This document shows positions 13,830 through 27,528 of a stretch of 64,000 bases of DNA, piece after piece. Numbering within the stretch: the stretch's first letter is position 1; each line of letters starts with the position of its first letter. Below the pieces are notes generated by a model, which searched no databases, had not been told where the DNA came from, and saw only the letters and a list, made by a program, of their open reading frames with translations. The position numbers and the translations under genes were made by a program. The stretch lies in the NCBI GenBank assembly GCA_900660155.1, contig CABFPE010000077.1, forward strand, positions 1,605,780-1,669,779, in the 5' to 3' direction. This DNA comes from Hofstenia miamia. Taxonomy: Eukaryota; Xenacoelomorpha; Acoela; Hofsteniidae.

Positions 13830-16800
13830 AAGTTTCTCAGTTATTTAAAGACATGCTGAGTTTAAAATTCATTTAAATTTGCTATGATTGTGTCAAGAAT
13901 AGACAATTAAGTTATTGAATCATTGATGTTGCATTAGATTATATAAACCATAAGTGTTAATCCTCATTTGAGAGGACAAACTTAGGCAATTAGTACATAG
14001 AGTCAAAGTAGTTTCACCAAGTTTTTAGAGGTAGCAAGTACACCTTTGAAAAACTTCATTTTTTTACTTTTGTTGACAAAAATTATCTACATTTTCGCTA
14101 AAAATCCAAAATACAATTTAACGATTATTTTTTTTCATTTATATTTTATTCCGATGTAAATTCGATATTTATATTCTTAATTAATGTTTATTTACAGACT
14201 TAGTCTTTCGCAACCCATTTATTCTGTTGTGTCATTGCTACCAGGTATGTCAAGCTGCATTTCCACAACTTTGAATATGGAAATAATTTTTCATTCTTCG
14301 GAAAAGTTTATTCAAACGTCAAAGGGTTTTAAAAATTTGTTTTTTTGCTTGAAAGTTTTAAATAATAATTGTTATTAATAAACTTTCCTTAGATTTTTAT
14401 ACATATATTGAATATATATCTTTAATATATCAGATTTATCGATATTTATAATAAATATCAAGATTTTGCTATCTCTGGTTGAAAGCATTTTTTAAACAAT
14501 GACTTAACTTACGAAAGTAAAATGGTCCTTGTTTATGGTGATCAGATGTATTTTGTTAAAGAAATTATTTTCGCTCCTTTTCATAAATTCCCTAAAACAA
14601 TATGGATCCTCAATTGCTACCTCTGAATGTTGGCATGAAGAGCGCCGTTTTAACCAGTGTTTTCTCCAAATTTTTCTATATCGTCAAAGTCTGCTAAGGG
14701 TAATTTTTTATTGTACTTGAAAATCATTTTTAGCATTGCATTTAAAATTTTCTGAGGCCAGGATCAAGGCATTCCATTTTGTGTAACTTAGCAGCTTCAA
14801 CCAATGATGCAACATGTCTGAACCATAGGTGGAAGAGGATCTGATCGAAATGCCATTTGATTCAGATTGGGTCTTTTCGGGTCAGGTCAGAGTGCTTCCC
14901 CAACCTGCAATTTAAATAAATATTCTACAAAAGTATATCTCCATTTGCACTTTTTTGGCATAAAAAACTACTGGAATCCAAATATGATAAAACAACCATC
15001 CTTCAACTATTTTATTACAACACCCTAGAAGTATTTGAGATTTTGTAGAAAGAGTTCGCGCAACTTCTCTATTTTTTACTAGGCTAGTTGCCAGATTTTA
15101 ATTCATATATATTCAACCTGCATGTTGGGTCTGGTTTTTACTGACCGGTTCCACGTACGGTTGAACTGAATTGAACCTTCGAATAACCATTATGGTCATT
15201 TTGACGTACAACGAGTAGGGTTCTGTATGACTACTAAGTCCTAAGGCATTTATTTGTCTTAGTCCAATAGAACTATACCTAATTATTTCAGTGCACTGAG
15301 ACTAACATGAGACTGGATTATAAAATATCAACCTGGACCTACAGATTTCAGAATACTACTAAAGTTTTTTGGCAATTTTGGTCAAAATAAAAGGCATATC
15401 GCGTGGCCAATGAGTGTAACCAAATCCAATGAGACTTAAACCAGTAATTTTCTGGTACCGCAAAATCTCTAACTACTAGTTCTAAGAATTTTGGAAAGAT
15501 GAGGAAATTAATGGAATATTATGGAAATTTTGTTAATATAGTTGTAAAAATGGAATGGAAGAGCAAGACAATAACATTTCCATATGCACGACTGTGCAAA
15601 TGTAACAAATCAAAGCCTTCAGCTGTCATGTTTTCATTTTGTAAGTGGCTGATTATGTATTTTGTCCATTGATATTTCATTTTCATATTTCAAAAATGTG
15701 TTCCTTGTATAGAACTATTTTCTCGAAAATATGACCAAATTTAAAATAAACAACTGAAAAATAATGTAGTTGAAATTTGATTAAAAACTAGTTTTGATGT
15801 CAGTATCTTGTATAGCTCCTATTTCAATTTTTATCATGCGAATGGATTATTCGCATTAACTTTAATTAGTAAAACACCTGCACAAACTTTTCATATTAGC
15901 CTGTCAAAATGGTCTTTTTGAGTAAAAAAGCTTACTTTTACATTAATTAGTTATTAACCGAGATAATGCTTTTCCAACAAAAATTTACCTTAAACAGTCC
16001 AATACATCGCTTTTTTCATCTCTTCCGCTGGCCCAAAAATGAAATAAGAACGTGATTTCGGTTGTATTTGACATTAAATCAAAGACAGTTGAGCATCGCA
16101 GGTGCGTTCGTAAATGTTTATAAACGTGTTGCGAATGCAAAGAAGATAACTTAAATATACAAAGCAATTGAGTTGTAAACTATGAGAGCATTTATAATGC
16201 AAAGCTGCTCACCATTCTTATCGGAAAGTCATTGTTTAACACTCTATGCGGTATTCACATGAAAGACAGTAATCCATTAATGGCACTTATGAAACTGAGA
16301 TCCGTTTCTGGTGTTGTTACTAATTCTAAACGCTAGCACCAAATAAATTTTACTATTTGTTGTCCAAATATTTTCAGAAAGTAACTTAATCGAGAGATCA
16401 AAGAGTCCCTTTTAATTTCAAATAAATCCATTTAAATTTCTTCAATATGTTAACTTTACTTGCGTTTAAGTCTACGTATTTGAATAACATCCAAAACATG
16501 AAGCTGGAAGACGAAAACGCTTAAGTGCATATAGCTACAGTTATATTTAAAGCTCTCATAAATTAAACCAATTTATGCAAAAAAAATTTTTTAATCAAAC
16601 ACAAATAAAATTTATTAAACATTTAAACACATATCACCAGTGTGAGAACCTTGTGACCTTTTTCACTCGAGACTCGAACCAACCGTTTAACAATAATCTG
16701 TCACTCGGCACGTCCAAAAATGACCCTCGACATGACCGGATCAAAGAAAGATTACTAATATAATACATACAAAAGTATCAATGAAGACAGTACAAAAATA

Positions 16801-17249
16801 CAAAATATTTAATATCAATTAGATTTTTTATTTCTTAATTCTGTTTGTGTTCTTTCACCTAAAAATTATAAATGGCCAAAAAAATTCTTCCTCGACCTGT
16901 CTAAGAGTCACAGGTTTCCCACTCTGCATATGACACATGAATTCAGTATTTAAAAATGAAAACCCAATGTGAATTAATATTTTGGTTATAAAGTAGCCGT
17001 TCCGCTTTCATGATTCGGCTGAATGACCCCCAATGAGAAACATCATTAGTAACAGTTATTTGAAAAAAAATCTTTCATGAAATAAACAGAGGCTGACTAC
17101 GCAATAATAGCTGTGATTGCAACTTCGGCGGCTATCCAGTGTATTTGACAAAATGCTACATTGAGTAAAAAATTGTTTGGGTCGTCTTTCTGATTTGATG
17201 AGAGGAGGAGCAAAGGGTCTAGTCTTGAGAGCATGCTACCGTGTAAAAT
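13830..17249. other. non-coding DNA, possible introns of the unknown gene
   Basis: Presumably upstream (minus-strand) sequence of the gene ending at 13084. GGGTC-like patches near 14870 and 15125 are weakly similar to the hAT-like element interior. No firm exon. Confidence 0.45.
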
Positions 17250-17349
17250 GTGATCATTTGAAAAAATGAAAATGCTAATTTAGTTCATCACTCTTGAAAG
17301 CGAATTTCAAATTGAGCATTCGAGATGCACGAACCTGGAACTTTTCCAA

Positions 17350-17712
17350 TTAGTCATGAGTCTTTTGGGAAGGGCTATGGATCCTGATAATGTTCTTTAC
17401 ATGATTATTGCATTTCAGGTCGCTTTGCAAGGTTAGTTTGATACTGTCTATAAGTTTTAGACTGCCCTCAGTGTGCAATTGATACATTTCCCAATGTAGA
17501 TATCTCAGATTATTTGCTGGTTTAAGGTCATACTGTTTAGTTCGCTCCAAATTTCTAAGTGAGAAGTAAGAAGCGAGGCTTTTCTGAGCACGGAATTTTA
17601 GAAGTATTATAATTGGAATATTTGATAAATCTAAGATGTTACTTGACATGTCGATCGGCAACGTATATACTAATAAGAATGGGTCCAATGTGCAAATCGA
17701 GTCGTACGCCAA
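17350..17712 (-). pseudogene. LINE reverse transcriptase fragment
   Basis: 120-codon frame ending in LTLQSDLKCNNHVKNII, matching the LGVxLxxDLKWNxHVxxI motif after the RT catalytic core in jockey/CR1 LINEs. No other part of the element was found nearby. Confidence 0.6.
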
Positions 17713-17960
17713 AGATACGTTAAGGGACTTAGGGCGGTGGCCAAAATGAACAGAGATAAATATGTTCGAAGAGTAACTGCCTACAAAATCAAACCACTAT
17801 AATATGACTTAGAAAGGCAATAACTACACAACTGCTAACCCTAAGTCAATTCATATTTTTATACTGCTTAGTTAAATATTTTTTAAGCACAACTAAATAA
17901 TATTTTGTCATTATTACTCAATTTTGGTATAAAAATTATATTTGAGGATTTCCCATCATG

Positions 17961-17983
17961 AATAATAATAATAATAATAATAA
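17961..17983. repeat. (AAT)n microsatellite
   Basis: About seven and a half consecutive AAT units. Confidence 0.9.
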
Positions 17984-18769
17984 GGTACAAAGGGTGCCAT
18001 TTTAGAAAAAAAAACGAGTGTTACTTTTGCTTCGATTTGACTTTATGCAATATATCATTCCTAATTTGGGAATAGCAAAATATTAGTTTTGCATTTTATA
18101 ATAAACTAAATATAGCTGAAGTCGTTCCGAATAAATTAGTATTTAAGCTTTTAAAGCATTTAACACTACAGAGTATAACATTTTTTGTTATCCTATTTTC
18201 TAATTGCAGTTTATATTACTAATGAAAAATTATTGAAATGACATTTGATCCCTGTTTTGGGGATTAAGTTTTCTGGGGAACCTATATGCGTCAAAGGTCA
18301 AAGATCTGCTTAAATTGAAAAAAATACTTCTTGAATTTCTTTGAAATCTATGATCTACAACATAACCATCAGTTCATAAAGTATTTTTATGAATCAAGTT
18401 CAGAAAGGATTGATTTTTATGCCTGAAGCTTGAAGAAAATTGAAATAACACAAGAAGTTAAAATTGATTCTTCTATTATATCTAATTTTGTACATTTTAT
18501 TATGGTGCATGGATTCAATAGCATGTTCTTATATATTAAATCAGTTGCAAAATATATTGCAAACTTTCATTAAAATCTAAATTTTATTGCCAAACATAGA
18601 AGAAATGTGGAGTCAAACCAGATATTGCATGTAGATTTCGATTAAAAAAAGTTTCTAGAAGCAATCTGTATTCACTTTAAATGTACAAGAAGAATACATG
18701 TAATGATTTGTAAAAAAATATCTTTCCAAAAATATTCCAAAATTATATTTATCACATATAGGGCTTTCT

Positions 18770-20140
18770 ATGCCGTTTGCCGTTCAATTTAAAAACTAAC
18801 GCATTCAAATTATAAATTAATGCATTCAAATTAAAACATAAAGCATTCAAACTAAAACATAGCGCAATCAATTTAAAATATAAGCTATTCAAATAAACAT
18901 TAACGCATTCAAATTAAAACCTAAGTCATTCAATTTATAATAAATATCGAACTATGACTTTTGTAAAACATGAAACTAAGAAACAAACTATAAACTATTA
19001 CAATGTTTACTTTATTCTACATACAGTAAATCTTCTTCAGCCATAAATATCTTGTGTATAGCCTCTGTACATGCTGACATACAATTACATTAATAGAGCT
19101 ATCATGATTATTTATAAAAATTAAAATATAATCTGGAAATCTACAGTTATTGCTCAAGAAAATACACGAAAAATATTAGTACCATATGTTATCGTTCAAT
19201 TTAAAAACTAACGCATTCAAATTAAAACATATATCACTGAATTTAAAATAAATACCAAACTATGACTTAATTGAAATAATGAAACTAAGAAACAAAACAA
19301 ACTATAAACTAATATGATGTTTACTTTATTCTCCATAGAGTAAATCATCTTCAGCCATAAATCTTGTGTATAGCTTCTGTACATACTGCAAAAAATTGCA
19401 TGAATATAGCCATCATGATTATCCTTAAAAATTGAAATTTAATCAGGAAACCCACAGTTACTGCTCAGGAAGAACAGTAGTTTCATATGTTGGCTATATA
19501 TTCTTAATTTACAAATTCGAATTTTTTCCTAGAAGCCTTTCTACAATATCGTAATAAGTCTTTGGAACAAAATTTTCAAGCGACTCTAAAGCATTTGGCT
19601 GCCAAGCTAAAATGTAATCCACATATCGCAATAGATGTATCAGCAATCACAGTACAACGACATCTTGATAAAGTCAACTTTACGCTAAAAAATAACATGA
19701 AATAAAAAGGATTTGCTGAATTCTTAAATGCCTTAATGAGTGCATAAAGTAATGTATTACCAGGATTAAAGTAAGATATGAAAGTTTAATATGTTTTTCA
19801 AAAGGCTTAGGGAAGGTCGATTTGAGGCTAGTGCTTCACATCTACACTGCCAAATTTACAGTGCACCTTTATCACAGAATGAAATTTTTGTTCCTCTGTG
19901 AATTTGAGGACCAAGATGCTCAATGACGTTAGGCAAGCCCAAATATTAGAAAATCCACAAACTTATTTTACTCTTATGAATTAAGTGAAAGGTATTTTTG
20001 AAGGTTTAATCAGGTATACAATGACTATTCATGCAATTCGTTTTTTCGGCATGTAAAAAGCCAATATGTAAGATTTTATGGTGAAAATGATTTACTGTAT
20101 GGAGAATGAGGTCAAAATTGCATTTGTTTATGGTTCCTTC
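18770..20140 (+). repeat. repeat family copy A (foldback-like element)
   Basis: Begins near GCCGTTCAATTTAAAAACTA, carries subterminal 21-bp units, then an AACTATAAACTA...TTTACTTTATTC block. The first 400 bp are duplicated in direct orientation (18770-19190 and 19195-19560). The unit from 19195 to about 20040 recurs inverted at 26030-26870. The right end near 20070-20140 is decayed. No coding capacity. Confidence 0.75.
18797..18944 (+). repeat. minisatellite of about seven 21-bp units
   Basis: Consensus TAACGCATTCAAATTAAAACA with point variation. The same unit occurs once to three times at the other ends of this repeat family, so it is a subterminal repeat of the element. Confidence 0.8.
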
Positions 20141-23100
20141 AAAACTCTCTAAATATGTACACAAAAAGTATTCGAGACCTTTAACAACATAGAATTAGGG
20201 CAACATTTGGCAGCACGTATATTGGTTCATACGAAGGAATATACAAAAGTTATAGAAGGATTACTTTTATAGAACATGTAGAAGCACATATATTGGTTTA
20301 TAAGAAGGAATGTACAAAAGGTATGGAAGGATAACTTTAATAGAACATATTAAAACATAGTTTACCTAAGCGGAGATCACGAGGAAGTGATTCAAATTGA
20401 AAAGAAAAGAACGAACGAGGAATGTTGGAAGAGAGTATGAGTAGTGTTCCTGACGTTTAAAATGAAAATACAATCCTGGAAACTTCTTTATCACTTCCTT
20501 GCATTTTGATGCAAAAAGTTTGACAAGATAATCGCCAGAACTTTGAATTAATTAGCATATTTGATATTTCTTCTATAAACATAAAAAGATTGGTTCCAAA
20601 ATTTTTGGTAGAGATGAACATGGGCCGGTAGGCAATGATTGGAAAAAGTGGGCCACAATTTCAAAAATCTGATTAGTAAACAACAGTTCACCTATATCAT
20701 TTCTACACAATTTACATACAACCTGTTGAAAAATAAATTTTTCATTTTGATATTTTGCATTAGCGTTCTAAACAGTTTTTTAAAACTCACTTTCCGAGGT
20801 AGCTTTTATTAGAAGTTCCTAACATACTCGACTTTGATCTAGTAAACGAAAAGTTAAATAAATTCTTTTCGGCTAAGATCATTTAATGAACCAGGACTTA
20901 TGTTTCGGGCTGGGCTTAAGTCTTTTGATGGCGATTAAGCAGAAATAGAAGTACAAGCAGAGGTTTACCGCTGGAAGGGATTCAAATTGAGTTATTTTTA
21001 GTACATTGGGACATTAGTGATCAACTAAATATTTGTTTACTGCTATTTTTTTTAATTCGAATCCGTCAACCTTAATGGTTCTTCTAATAAAACACTATTT
21101 AGCTTTGCTTTGTTACATGTACATCAATTCTTTAAGCCTTGTAAGTACACGTATTTAATTAACGTTTCAAATGCATGTTCTACCATTTGAAGATTGCAAA
21201 ATTCTATACAACGCGAGAATATATAAATTCACTGAGTACATTAGGACAAATTTTACTTTTACTATATGAGCTCTGCAAACACAATGAACGGCCTGATTTC
21301 TTGCAGAACCAACATGTTGCAACTAGGCTCAACGTCTTATTCACGGACCGATTTGGGGGGGGGGGCTGATTCCAACCATGCTTTTAGACTAATTTTTTTA
21401 TAAACTAGAAGGCAAATTTTTGTTTATGACATAATACATTTTTTGCGTGCAATGTTTTCTACGAAATTTTAATATTGTATTTGTTTTCATGCAAACATTT
21501 ACTAGAAAACTGTTGTGCCTTTTTGTTAAAATCTGCAGTCTCACGCATAGTTAGTGTCATTGTGTCCAAATGTAAGCCCATTTTGCAATATCGAAATTAT
21601 TTGTTGCAGGTAATGCAAAGTGTTTGTCACTGATGATAATTCGCTTATTGATCTTTACAATTAATGTAACGTCCATTAGAATATCATAATTTTCTTCTTT
21701 CCTTGTATACATTTTTCGATGAAAAGCAAAACGATTTTGTACATCACACAATGAAAAATTTATTATACTTATTTCTTGGCTGTCATCTTCTGAATCCGAG
21801 GAGTTTGAGCTATCATTATGCTAAATCCAGATTAATCTGAAGGTCGCTCATCTTCGATATCCTGTTGAATTATGCAGGAAATATGCAATAATTTTAATTT
21901 ATGACTAAGCAATCCAGACATTTTTACAATTTGTGTGTTACTATAAAACAATATTAAGCACTCACAATTCACTGAATATTACAAATACAACAACATACCA
22001 AATCTCAAATATCCATTGCAGTTGATTCAAGCATTGGCGAAAATGTTATCACTTGAATCTAAGAATAAAAGACATTGATGTAGTCAAAAAATGGTGTCAA
22101 ACATTTTTTAGCAAGAAAAGATATTTTTGCTGGACTGAAAACTTGTTTCTTTTAAACACACTGTTTGAATTTTACTGCAAAAAATGTGAAAATATTGGAT
22201 AGAAGTGCTAAAAAAAAGCTTTTGATATATTTAATACACTTTATATGAATTTTATTATCAAGTACTAGTCTTTAATGTCAATATGTCCTACCTAAGAATC
22301 TCATGTACGCACTACAGAAAGTTGTCGGCTGTCCATGACAAGCACTAAAACAGACTATATGAGCATGGGGTTGGGTGGGCCCTTTTAATTCAAAATTATG
22401 TTTCCTACTTATTTTAGCAGAAAACTTAAACCATAGTATTTTAAATGACATTGAAAATTTATATGCAAATGTGAGTTGTGATCAAACAAAGTAATGCTAA
22501 TTTAAACAGGAGTGGCATAGGGCAATAGGAAGGGGAGGGGGCTTTGGAAGTTGCTGAAATACCAAGAAATGTTTTTTATTAAAACATCCTCATCCGAAAA
22601 TGAGCGTCATAACAGTTTTGGAGGTTTCACTATTACAAAACTAGGAAATAGATTATATATGTAAATCCTAAACTGTTGCGAAACTCATGTTTCTGAAAAT
22701 CAATGGAACACTTAGTTTTAATTTTTCTCTGAATGATTCCATACCCAACAATAAATCTTAATATATCTCAGTGCTATACTGATTAAACTCGTTCAATGAG
22801 TTAGTGATATGCCCTTCTGAAATATCAGTGGAGTCTTAGTGTGGCTATAGCTGCAAAATTTTTCTTTGTTGGGTCCATTAACTGCGCTACAATATAATAT
22901 AAGGACAATGGGACTATCAGAGACTGCTATTTGTATTTAATAATAGAAATCTTCTAATTGATGATTGCATAATTGGGAGAAGCAGAAATTATGTAAGTGT
23001 AAAATGTAGTATTGAAATTATGTAGTAGTATATGATGTGAGCCAACAGCTTTTTGCATTTTGGATAGTTTTTTCAGCATTTGGGTCACCACAGTAATAAA

Positions 23101-23206
23101 ATGAGATAAATCTTGTCGTTACAATTAGATTTAAGTTACAGAATGTAGTTACACTTTTTTAACTGAAATATATTTTTATAACAGCTACCAAATTTGTACA
23201 TTTAAC
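20141..23206. other. non-coding DNA
   Basis: No supported gene. An 11-G run lies at 21355-21365. The rest is AT-rich and featureless. Confidence 0.6.
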
Positions 23207-23776
23207 ATGAAACAAAGGAAATTAAAGAAAGCGAAAAAGGAAAAATCAACATCAGAAATAATTTCAATTGATTCAGGTGAAAATGATACTTATTATCATG
23301 CAGCAGCATCAACTGCATTATCACAAAAGCTAAGCGATCTTCATATAAACTCTCCAAAAACAGACACTGATGCTGTTAAAGCAAAGAAATTTTGTAGCAC
23401 ATGCTTGATTAAAACACCTAATTTGAACAAAAGGCTTCGCTAGGAAACATAAAATACATGGAGCTGTTTGTAATTGCGCAGGCTTATTACCAAGAAATTC
23501 TAGGATTTCAATCAATGCCTTCCACAACTTGAACAAATTCATGATTCGGGAATGCCTACCCGTGAACATATTCCCGTTGGATTTTGTATTTATTTACACA
23601 AGTGGTTTCAGATTCAATAACTTCTGTAACAAAGAATACAAAAGAACTCATTAATTAGATTAAGCCGTTTAATTTGAGGATATGTTTTATGAGGTCCTCA
23701 TCAGAATCAGGATAAATACATAAATAATATGAAGTTGTTACATGTAAAATATCCAGGAAAAACAACGAATTACATT

Positions 23777-24293
23777 TAATTCCATGTCCAAACATTGAAC
23801 GGGCTAGAGTCATTGAGCATAACTTCAGGAAGGCAATTTCAGCAATGCAATACTTTGGTACGAACCTGGATGGTGGGCTACACGCAATGTTTAGTCTGTC
23901 GACTGGTACAGTAACCCCAACTGCTGTGATAGGCGAATCATACTCTTCTTAGGACGTTGTGCTATGGCATTTGAAACATTTGCTAATATATTATCTTCTA
24001 AGATCTTTCAGCGACCATGTTTTCNNNNNNNNNNNNNNNNNNNNNTAATTCCATGTCCAAACATTGAACGGGCTAGAGTCATTGAGCATAACTTCAGGAA
24101 GGCAATTTCAGCAATGCAATACTTTGGTACGAACCTGGATGGTGGGCTACACGCAATGTTTAGTCTGTCGACTGGTACAGTAACCCCAACTGCTGTGATA
24201 GGCGAATCATACTCTTCTTAGGACGTTGTGCTATGGCATTTGAAACATTTGCTAATATATTATCTTCTAAGATCTTTCAGCGACCATGTTTTC
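23777..24293. repeat. 248-bp sequence duplicated across an assembly gap
   Basis: 23777-24024 and 24046-24293 appear identical and are separated by 21 N characters. This looks like unmerged contig ends. Within it a 50-codon frame (IERARVIEHNFRKAISAMQY onward) is not recognised. Confidence 0.9.
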
Positions 24294-25824
24294 TGTTAGT
24301 CGTTTTACGAAATTGTTCAATTAATGCTCTAACACTATAACGGTTTGGCATTGACTTATGTGGAAATCTTGTAGAAAACTACTTTTTAACAAAATCAAAA
24401 TCTTTAAACTTTCCTTCAGATCAGAATACATACTCTACAAGAAAAATAGGTCATTAAGAGAAAACACCATTGCTACAACTATGAAAATGTACTGCTGAAC
24501 AAACAATCGATATGTGTACATTTAAAGATTTGTATTCAAAGACAGATATTTAATCTGACATCAAAATATCAAAATAGTTAATTTAGTTTGACTGAGATTT
24601 ACAGAAACCTTCATAATATATCGCGGACATTTAGAATACAAGAAACGCCAAACAGTACAATTGAGGATTGCTAAATCATTTCACTAATTTCACTTAGCGT
24701 ATTTTATCATATATAATAATTTACACAATTCTTTTTTGAGTCTGCGAGAAATTAACTGTAGGAATTTCAAATTCACATTTTCTTTTGATGGTTGTAGTAG
24801 TAACTGTATTCATAGTCGTTTGAGGTATTTATCACAAATTTTATTTATATCAGATAGCTCAGATTCTTGCATAAAAATTAAAACAGGCAATATTCTTTTA
24901 GGAATTTGAATATTTTATAAATGTATTTGTTAAATATACAATTTATGTGTAAATTAACAATCTTGAGAGCAGTACATACAAATATACCCTTAGGCATGGC
25001 ACCTTCAATTTTCAGATAGACACTGAAAAACAATCAGATCGGTAGATTTTAAAACAATGTGTTCTTGTGTGTTACTATATTTGGATAGATCTTTTTGATG
25101 TTGCTCCCGCTAGGTGTATATGTCTGCTGACGTTTCAACAATTTCTTGAGCTTTATTGATTTCTTCATTTTCGGCTCTTTTTCATGGTTATTTTTCTGAA
25201 GATCATAAAACTAATGTTTGCATATCTTAATGATGATATCATTGGAGCAATCATTGACACCTGACACTAAACAGTTCTTGTGCTGTCAGTTGGTACCTCA
25301 AAAATAAGAGTGAAGAATTAAGCGTGGTTTTATATTCTATGGTTTTAAAATTACTAATATTGTTAATCACTGATTTTTTGTGAATTGTAAAATGGGTAAT
25401 AGAATCTGCTAATTTTTGTACTTTGAAAATTCGAAACGTATGATGTTTAACGTTGAGTTTGTGCAGTTTCATGAAGATAGACTGAGTAGTTTCCAAGATA
25501 TTGGCAGTTAAAATGCCGAAAATTTTTTATAACAGCACGAAAGTATAATAATAATAAACTGTAATTAAAACTGCGATTAGTGGTATTATTTCTTTGTGCT
25601 ACCCAATCAAGAGATACTAAGACAATGGTGTTCAGTTGCCAACCGATTTACAAACAATCTTAATTAGTAAGCAAATGTGTTTTAAATATAATTTACTGTT
25701 TGATGCATAGCATGGGTACTTAATAAAATTATAACGCTTAGTTATGTTGAAAACATTATATTATTCTGCACTCTATTAACTTGGCTAATGACTTGACTAA
25801 TCTGCATTTGCGGTTATTCAATAC
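24294..25824. other. non-coding DNA
   Basis: Nothing recognisable. Confidence 0.6.
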
Positions 25825-26880
25825 TACACCTTTACCGTTCAATTTAAAAATTAACGCATTCAAATTAAAGCATAAGTCATTCAAATTATATTAAATATCA
25901 AACTATGACTATTAAAAAATGAAACTAAGAAACAAAACAAACTATAAACTAATACAATGTTTACTTTATTCTCTACAGTAAATAATCTTCATAAAATCTG
26001 GCATACTGCCTTTCTACATGCTGAAAAAACGACTTGCATGAATTGTCATTGTATACCTGATTAAACCTTCAAAAATACCTTTCATTTGATTCATAAGAGT
26101 CAAATCGGTTTGTGGGCTTGCCTAACTTCATTGAGCATCTTGGTCCTTAAATTCACAGAGGAACAAAAATTTCATTCTGTGATAAAGGTGCACTGTAAAT
26201 TTGGTCCTTTAGAATTTGGCAGTGTAGATGTGAAGCACTAGCCTCAAATCGACATTCCCTAAGCCTTTTGAAAAACATATTAAACTTTCATATCTTACTT
26301 TAATCCTGGTAATACATTACTTTATGCACTCATTAAGGCATTTAAGAATTCAGCAAATCCTTTTCATTTCATCTTATTTTTTAGTGTAAATTTGGCTCCA
26401 TCAAGATGTCGTTGTGTTGTGATGCGTATACGTCTATTGCGATATGTGGATTACATTTTAGCTTGGCAGCCAAATGATTGAGTTGCTTGAAAATTTTGTT
26501 CCAAAGGCTTATTACTATATTGTAGAAAGGCTTCTAGGAAAAAATTCAAATTTGTATATTAAGAATATATAGCCAACATATGGTACTACTGTTCTTCATG
26601 AGCAGTAACTGTGGGTTTTCTGATTAAATTTCAATTTTTAAGGATAATCATGATGACTATATTCATGTAGTATGTACAGAAGCTATACACAAGATTTATG
26701 GCTGAAGATGATTTACTGTATGGAGAATAAAGTAAACATCATATTAGTTTATAGTTAGTTTTGTTTCTTTGTTTCATTATTTCAATAAAGTCATAGTTTA
26801 GTATTTATTTTAAATTTAGTGATTTATGTTTTAATTTGAATGCGTTAGTTTTTAAATTGAACGGTAAAAGGTGTAGTTGA
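25825..26880 (-). repeat. repeat family copy B (inverted terminal repeats)
   Basis: Opens CTACACCTTTACCGTTCAAT and closes with the reverse complement, ATTGAACGGTAAAAGGTGTAG. The first 200 bp repeat the terminal block in direct orientation and the rest is the reverse complement of 19195-20040. This is the more complete copy of the family. No clear target duplication. Confidence 0.75.
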
Positions 26881-26909
26881 GACAAGAGGAATTTTTTGAA
26901 AATCACACA

Positions 26910-26915
26910 TTTATT
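26910..26915 (-). promoter_or_regulatory. candidate polyadenylation signal for beta-catenin
   Basis: AATAAA on the minus strand, about 470 nt beyond the stop codon and just outside repeat copy B. It would give a 3'UTR of roughly 490 nt. AT-richness makes chance hexamers common, so this is tentative. Confidence 0.4.
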
Positions 26916-27385
26916 CATAATTCTGATACAAAATGTTAAAAACAACACCTAATAAATTATAATCATTCAATATGCTCAGTTACATTTTTACAGTATTTAT
27001 ACGTGAAAAGACTACATTTAAAAATTGAACAAATTTATAAATACTGTAACTCATTAAAACTAACAGCAAAAAACTGACTATAGTTACATAAGAAGAAATA
27101 CACTGCTAACTACAAAATTATTCCTCTAAAAAATTAATGCAAAACTAAAAGTCAAAAATAATAAAACACTAGCGAGTTAACTTTGATGAGAGGGAAATCT
27201 CACAAAGTAGGCACTAATTAAAGCTTTGACACTTGCAAACAAATTCAATAAATTTCTAAACAAAATATGGTGTGTGTTGACAAATAACATTTTATAAGAA
27301 GCTTAACATATAAAATAATTTTCACAGGCCATAATCTAAAAAACTATAAAGAAAGAAATAAAGCTATTCTTAGGATAACAAGAGT

Positions 27386-27528
27386 CTAAAGCTCTGAACC
27401 AAATATGTCAACCTCTTTCAGTTGAGTGGGATCGAGGGGCTCAAGAAGCGACGACTGCTGCCCGCCGAGATCCAGCAGATGATCTGTGTCAATGTCTTGC
27501 ATATCTTGAGGTATGTCTCCAAATTGGC
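27386..27528 (-). CDS. beta-catenin exon 11 (C-terminus)
   Basis: Acceptor TGTTTTCTAG; completes the split glycine and encodes [20 protein letters not shown] and then a Gln/Leu-rich acidic tail ending GSEL before TAG at 27388-27386. The acidic D/L pattern resembles the transactivating tail of beta-catenin. The usual terminal DTDL PDZ ligand is not present. Confidence 0.92.

Noticed and set aside
14242-14295. Possible upstream exon of the unknown gene (NEKLFPYSKLWKCSLTYL)
   Set aside because: It has plausible splice ends but leaves phase 0, while the exon at 13825 needs a two-base carry-over.
18797-18944. CRISPR-like array
   Set aside because: Units are contiguous with no unique spacers, and this is eukaryotic DNA; it is a minisatellite.
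23207-23443. 78-codon plus-strand frame starting MKQRKLKKAKKEKS
   Set aside because: Lysine-rich from AT bias, no motif, no splice or promoter support that I can see.
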